Assembly: GCA_007127385.1 (NCBI GenBank) | Contig: SKZM01000208.1 | Span: 1-6,789, forward strand | Length of the DNA: 6,789 nucleotides | From: Methanosalsum sp. | Lineage (GTDB): Archaea; Halobacteriota; Methanosarcinia; Methanosarcinales; Methanosarcinaceae | Reading direction: 5' to 3' | Shown here: piece after piece, positions 3,926-6,789 of the stretch | How positions within the stretch are numbered: the first letter of the stretch is position 1 | Layout of the letters: each line of letters begins with the position of its first letter | Notes under the pieces: model-generated | What the model was told of the DNA's origin: nothing | Seen by the model: the letters and a program-made list of their open reading frames with translations, nothing else | Databases searched by the model: none | Translations under genes and position numbers: made by a program

Positions 3926-6238
3926 ATGCGATGGAAATTGAGTGTAATTTTACTCGCAGCAATGATATGCCTTGCGTTATCAGGCGTATCTGCAGCAGAC
4001 GATGTAAAATTCCACTGGGATAAACCATGTGGAACTATTGTGGAACAGTGCGATAAAGAAACTGTTTTCACATTAAATGATGTTGATCCAGAAACAGAGA
4101 TTGTTAAGACTACACATGGTTATGTGTATGTAAGCATGAGAAATGTCACTAATGCTGATGGTGACAGGGTAATTGCTGTTGGTGACATCAGACTTTCAAA
4201 CTGGCATGACAAATATGATCCAAACACAAAAGTAATGTCAGGCGATGAAGATGGACTTGGAAATACTGTTATAACACAAATCATTGATGCACCACTGAAA
4301 TACATGGACATCAATGAAAATGGCGAATATGACCTGTATGATCCAGTATACGTTGATGTCAATGAAGATGGCAAAGTATCTGCAGGTGACATCAGACTGA
4401 CTGCTGTACCACCAGTGGATGTTTATTCACTTCAGAAGACTGAAGCCGAATATGGTACACTTCTCTGGGAAGCTGGTGAATGGGGATACGAAGCATGGAG
4501 TGTCGTTAAAACCAATGATGCTGACCGTGGAGAAGACCTTGAAGCAATTGGCAGTGGACAGGCAGCTGACCTTCTAGGATATGTCGATGCTGATGACAGC
4601 GGCGACTGGACTTGCCCGGACAAACTGTACATAAGAGCACCAAGTGAATATTGGTGGTTCCAGGATGTAGTCACAATAAATGATGTAAGACTGTACATCC
4701 CACCTGATGAGGTATGTGTACCTGAATGTGGTACAAAAGTTGTTCAGGGAGATCACGATGCAACCTATGCACTGACCCCGGTAGACGCAACACTTGTTCA
4801 TCTAGTGAATGAACCAACAGCTATCTACATCAATATGGATGGCAGTGCTGGAGTTTCTGTTGGTGACATCAGACTTACTGGTGTATCTACACAGTATGAC
4901 AGAAAGACTAAAGTAACTTTCAGTGACAGATTCGACCTTGGAAAACCATATGCTGAAATGGACCCATACAGTATCAAATATGCAGATATTGATGGACTTG
5001 CTGGCTATTCACTCGGAGATCCTCTCTACATAGATGTGGATGGTAGTGGCTACGTATCAGCTGATGACTTCAGACTCACTGACTCTCCAGTCTTTGCTAC
5101 GGGAGATATGGTTAAAGGTGAAATTGGAGAAGCTGGAACACTTGTGAAAGCTGGACCTACTGTTACAGACGATGCTGATGCAGGCTGGGAACTAAAAACA
5201 ATTGGTCATATCAATGACATAATTGGATACATAGATTCCGATGCAACAGGTGACTGGACATGTCCGGATAAACTCTACTTCCAGCAACTAGTAAGAGTTG
5301 ATACCAATAATTCCAATGAATCTACTCTAAACGTAAATGGATGGTACTATCCGCATGATATGTTCGTAACAGTCGGTGACTACAGAGTTTATGAACCAAT
5401 CAGCGATGTACGCAGTCCATTCTATGGTCTTGAAGAATGGCCACAGTCATCCAACAAGGTATTCATGTGCAATAAGGACGCAACCTACGTATTAATGGAT
5501 CATCATGTGGATGATATTGAGAATCTTCTCAGATATGCTGATCTGAACCAGAACAACAGATTCGATAATTCAGAGCCTGCATATATTGACATGGATAAGA
5601 GTGGCACAGTTACTGTAGGTGACATAAGGCTTACCGACGTAACTATAGACGGTGAATTCTTCTATGAGAATAACACCAAGGTCGCAATTCATGACCATGA
5701 CATAGGTGTTCCATTGAAGAAATACAGCAACGGTGAATACCGCTGGTTTGCAGATTCTGACAAGGATCTACTCAGTCTGATTCACGGATGTCTTGTCGAT
5801 ATAGAGAATGAAGATCTTTACTTCAGTATCAAGATATTTGATGCAGACTGCAGTAAAGACTGGACCTGTGTCGATGGACTGTATCTTCAGGTAGATCATC
5901 CAGCAATTGCTCATGCAACAGATGAACACATAGCAGAGTATGAAGATGAGTGTGAATTTGTAAAGGGACCGGCCGATGGATACAATGAGGCTAACCTTGA
6001 CTTTGTCACTCATAAGAATGCCCGGTTGTTCATTCCACCACAGTATGTTGTTGACAATGGTGACACTGGTGAACCACCTGTAAATGATCCAGAATACCAC
6101 CCATACGATCTGGAACAGACTGGCATGATAAATCTTGGAGATGTGTCTCAAGCAATTGATGACTATCTTGCAGGACAGCTGAGTCTTGGAGATGTATCGG
6201 ATGTAATAGATCTGTATCTTTCAGGTGAGCCGTATTGA
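3926..6238 (+). CDS. Large secreted calcium-loop repeat protein with dockerin-like tail
   Basis: This encodes 770 residues. The start is supported by GGAGGT 8 bases upstream and by a signal peptide at once (MRWKLSVILLAAMICLALSG, likely cut near VSA-AD, residues 23/24). The mature protein has three homologous blocks starting at Cys35, Cys268 and Cys515 and ending with RLYIPP, RVYEP and RLFIPP. Each has 12-residue EF-hand-like loops: 76-87, 128-139, 144-155 and 221-232 in block A; 303-314, 354-365, 370-381 and 437-448 in B; 539-550, 555-566 and 639-650 in C. Many loops keep D-x-D/N-x-S/D-G and a final Asp. The third loop reads into GDIRLT, and the last loop is D-x-D-x-x-x-D-W-T-C. Conserved Cys at the block start and in DWTC could form disulfides. 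Residues ~728-767 form a dockerin-like tail. There is no C-terminal membrane helix, so the protein is exported and held by other contacts. Calcium binding is inferred from loop chemistry; the function is unknown. The next gene follows 61 bases later. Confidence 0.88.
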   Translation: MRWKLSVILLAAMICLALSGVSAADDVKFHWDKPCGTIVEQCDKETVFTLNDVDPETEIVKTTHGYVYVSMRNVTNADGDRVIAVGDIRLSNWHDKYDPNTKVMSGDEDGLGNTVITQIIDAPLKYMDINENGEYDLYDPVYVDVNEDGKVSAGDIRLTAVPPVDVYSLQKTEAEYGTLLWEAGEWGYEAWSVVKTNDADRGEDLEAIGSGQAADLLGYVDADDSGDWTCPDKLYIRAPSEYWWFQDVVTINDVRLYIPPDEVCVPECGTKVVQGDHDATYALTPVDATLVHLVNEPTAIYINMDGSAGVSVGDIRLTGVSTQYDRKTKVTFSDRFDLGKPYAEMDPYSIKYADIDGLAGYSLGDPLYIDVDGSGYVSADDFRLTDSPVFATGDMVKGEIGEAGTLVKAGPTVTDDADAGWELKTIGHINDIIGYIDSDATGDWTCPDKLYFQQLVRVDTNNSNESTLNVNGWYYPHDMFVTVGDYRVYEPISDVRSPFYGLEEWPQSSNKVFMCNKDATYVLMDHHVDDIENLLRYADLNQNNRFDNSEPAYIDMDKSGTVTVGDIRLTDVTIDGEFFYENNTKVAIHDHDIGVPLKKYSNGEYRWFADSDKDLLSLIHGCLVDIENEDLYFSIKIFDADCSKDWTCVDGLYLQVDHPAIAHATDEHIAEYEDECEFVKGPADGYNEANLDFVTHKNARLFIPPQYVVDNGDTGEPPVNDPEYHPYDLEQTGMINLGDVSQAIDDYLAGQLSLGDVSDVIDLYLSGEPY
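4028..6043 (+). repeat. Three in-frame protein blocks (about 233, 247 and 191 residues)
   Basis: Block A spans about nt 4028-4726, B 4727-5467 and C 5468-6043. Shared order: N-terminal Cys, a first calcium-type loop with GDIRL (lost in C), a closely spaced pair of loops exactly 16 residues apart in all three blocks, a variable insert of 67-84 residues between loop starts, the DWTC loop, and a terminal R-L/V-Y/F-x-P strand. At DNA level ggtgacatcagact occurs exactly at 4181, 4385 and 4862. The blocks clearly arose by duplication, and C is the most diverged. Confidence 0.85.
6107..6235 (+). other. Dockerin-like C-terminal tail of the secreted protein
   Basis: The last ~43 residues hold two tandem half-repeats, INLGDVSQAIDDYLAG and QLSLGDVSDVIDLYLSG. 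This is the Methanosarcinales surface-protein tail pattern (I-x-x-x-x-V-x-x-A-I-x-D-Y-L-x-G, twice). It resembles dockerin helices, but the second half lacks the calcium-binding Asp/Asn cluster. Dockerins bind cohesin domains; no cohesin is visible in this window, so docking to a partner is inference. Confidence 0.6.
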
Positions 6239-6250
6239 GTTGTGAAAAGC

Positions 6251-6275
6251 TGTTGAGAGTTTCAATCTCTCAACA
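6251..6275 (+). promoter_or_regulatory. Intergenic hairpin between the two secreted-protein genes
   Basis: Tgttgagag (6251-6259) and ctctcaaca (6267-6275) pair perfectly over 9 bp around the loop tttcaat. No T run follows directly, so it is unlikely to be a full terminator. It could set the downstream expression level, act as an RNA processing site, or protect the upstream mRNA's 3' end. Confidence 0.5.
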
Positions 6276-6299
6276 CCTATATTTATTGGGGGTTCAAAA

Positions 6300-6789
6300 A
6301 TGAAAGGATTAAAAAAAATAGGAATTGTGGTAATGGTACTCCTGGTATCATTAGTTATGATTTCATCAGCATCAGGTGAACCAAATGTTGCTCGAGATCT
6401 TCCTGCAACTGTACAGCCTGGTGATGAGTTTACAGTAACTCTGGATGTCACACTCAACGGTGCCGATAAAGAACTGATTGAAGATAATGTACCATCCGGC
6501 TGGACCATTACAGATGCACCCGGCGGTTCAATCGCAACTTCAGGTGAGACTGTCAGTTGGGTATCAATTGGTGCTCCACAGACTAGCTACACCTATACTG
6601 TTGAAGTTCCTGGTGATGCAGCCGATGGTATGTATGACTTCAGTGGTGAGTTCAGTATCCAGCAGGGTCAGTCACTTACAGCAATCAGCGGTGACACTCA
6701 GGTAGAGGTTGTAACCGATGGTGTTGAACCTAGTGAACCATCCGTTGTCAGGGATCTTCCTGCAACTGTACAGCCTGGTAATGAATTGA
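6300..6789 (+). CDS. Secreted repeat-domain surface protein, N-terminal part (3' end outside window)
   Basis: The frame runs from ATG 6300 to the window end without a stop (163 complete codons). GGGGG (6288-6292) lies 7 bases before the ATG. The product starts with a signal peptide (MKGLKKIGIVVMVLLVSLVM, likely cut near SSASG, residue ~26). A beta-sandwich-like domain from residue ~32 (RDLPATVQPGDEFTVTLDV) passes through VPSGWTI and a Trp-Val strand, then YTVEVPGDAADGMYDFSGEF, and ends near SGDTQVEV. After a short linker (TDGVEPSEPS) a second copy begins at residue ~151 with the same RDLPATVQPG. The motif order (G-D/N-E-F-T-V, P-S-G-W, Y-x-V-x-V-P, G-x-Y-D-F) is known from archaeal surface proteins with repeated Ig-like adhesion-type domains. 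The gene is probably co-transcribed with the preceding secreted-protein gene. The function is unknown, and the C-terminal anchor cannot be seen. Confidence 0.85.
   Translation, partial: MKGLKKIGIVVMVLLVSLVMISSASGEPNVARDLPATVQPGDEFTVTLDVTLNGADKELIEDNVPSGWTITDAPGGSIATSGETVSWVSIGAPQTSYTYTVEVPGDAADGMYDFSGEFSIQQGQSLTAISGDTQVEVVTDGVEPSEPSVVRDLPATVQPGNEL
6396..6779 (+). repeat. Direct repeat of 27 bases, 357 bases apart, in frame
   Basis: Bases 6396-6422 are repeated exactly at 6753-6779. The 357-base spacing equals 119 codons and marks the period of the protein's repeat domain. Exact DNA identity beyond what the amino acids require suggests recent duplication or gene conversion between repeats. 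Confidence 0.85.

Noticed and set aside
4181..5632. CRISPR-like array from repeated ggtgacatcagact
   Set aside because: The repeats are in frame inside a coding region, irregularly spaced (204 and 477 bases), and explained by protein blocks.
5768..6151. 127-residue open frame on the minus strand
   Set aside because: It is the antisense shadow of the secreted-protein gene, whose repeats and signal peptide establish the real frame.
1..6789. tRNA or rRNA genes
   Set aside because: No cloverleaf with a GTTC-type T arm and no rRNA signature was seen on either strand by eye.

Overview
The window looks like archaeal chromosome from a methanogen of the Methanosarcinales, most plausibly a methylotrophic genus related to Methanolobus or Methanococcoides (inference, no database search). 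The reasons are an AT-rich sequence with GGAGG or GGGGG ribosome binding sites, TATA-like promoters and poly-T terminators without hairpins. It also has the end of an S-layer family duplication domain, an archaeal single-domain winged-helix regulator, and a surface protein ending in the dockerin-like tail common in Methanosarcina-type cell-surface proteins.

Layout. (1) 1-1038, plus strand: C-terminal part of an S-layer-type surface protein whose start lies outside the window, with Ig-like and CARDB-like domains and a membrane anchor, then a cluster of poly-T terminators. (2) 1347-2576, plus: a secreted or membrane-anchored M1-like zinc metallopeptidase that seems to lack its C-terminal helical domain. 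Its 3' end overlaps, tail to tail, (3) a winged-helix regulator on the minus strand (2792-2544) with no normal start codon. (4) About 1.1 kb without a credible gene (2800-3925). It holds a 23-bp palindrome, a strong candidate structured small RNA (about 3320-3440, a 16-bp perfect stem plus inner hairpin plus T8), and a probable long 5' leader for the next gene. (5) 3926-6238, plus: a 770-residue secreted protein built from three blocks carrying eleven recognisable 12-residue EF-hand-like calcium loops, ending in a dockerin-like tail. (6) 6300 to the window end, plus: the start of a second secreted repeat protein with 119-residue units, 61 bases after gene 5 and separated from it by a small hairpin.

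Four of the five genes encode envelope or secreted proteins, so this is a cell-surface region. Genes 5 and 6 are probably one transcription unit. A role for them in a calcium-stabilised surface assembly, with the dockerin-like tail as a docking handle, is inference. The items most worth a second look are the structured RNA at 3327-3440, the calcium-loop block architecture of gene 5, and the truncated peptidase overlapped by the regulator.
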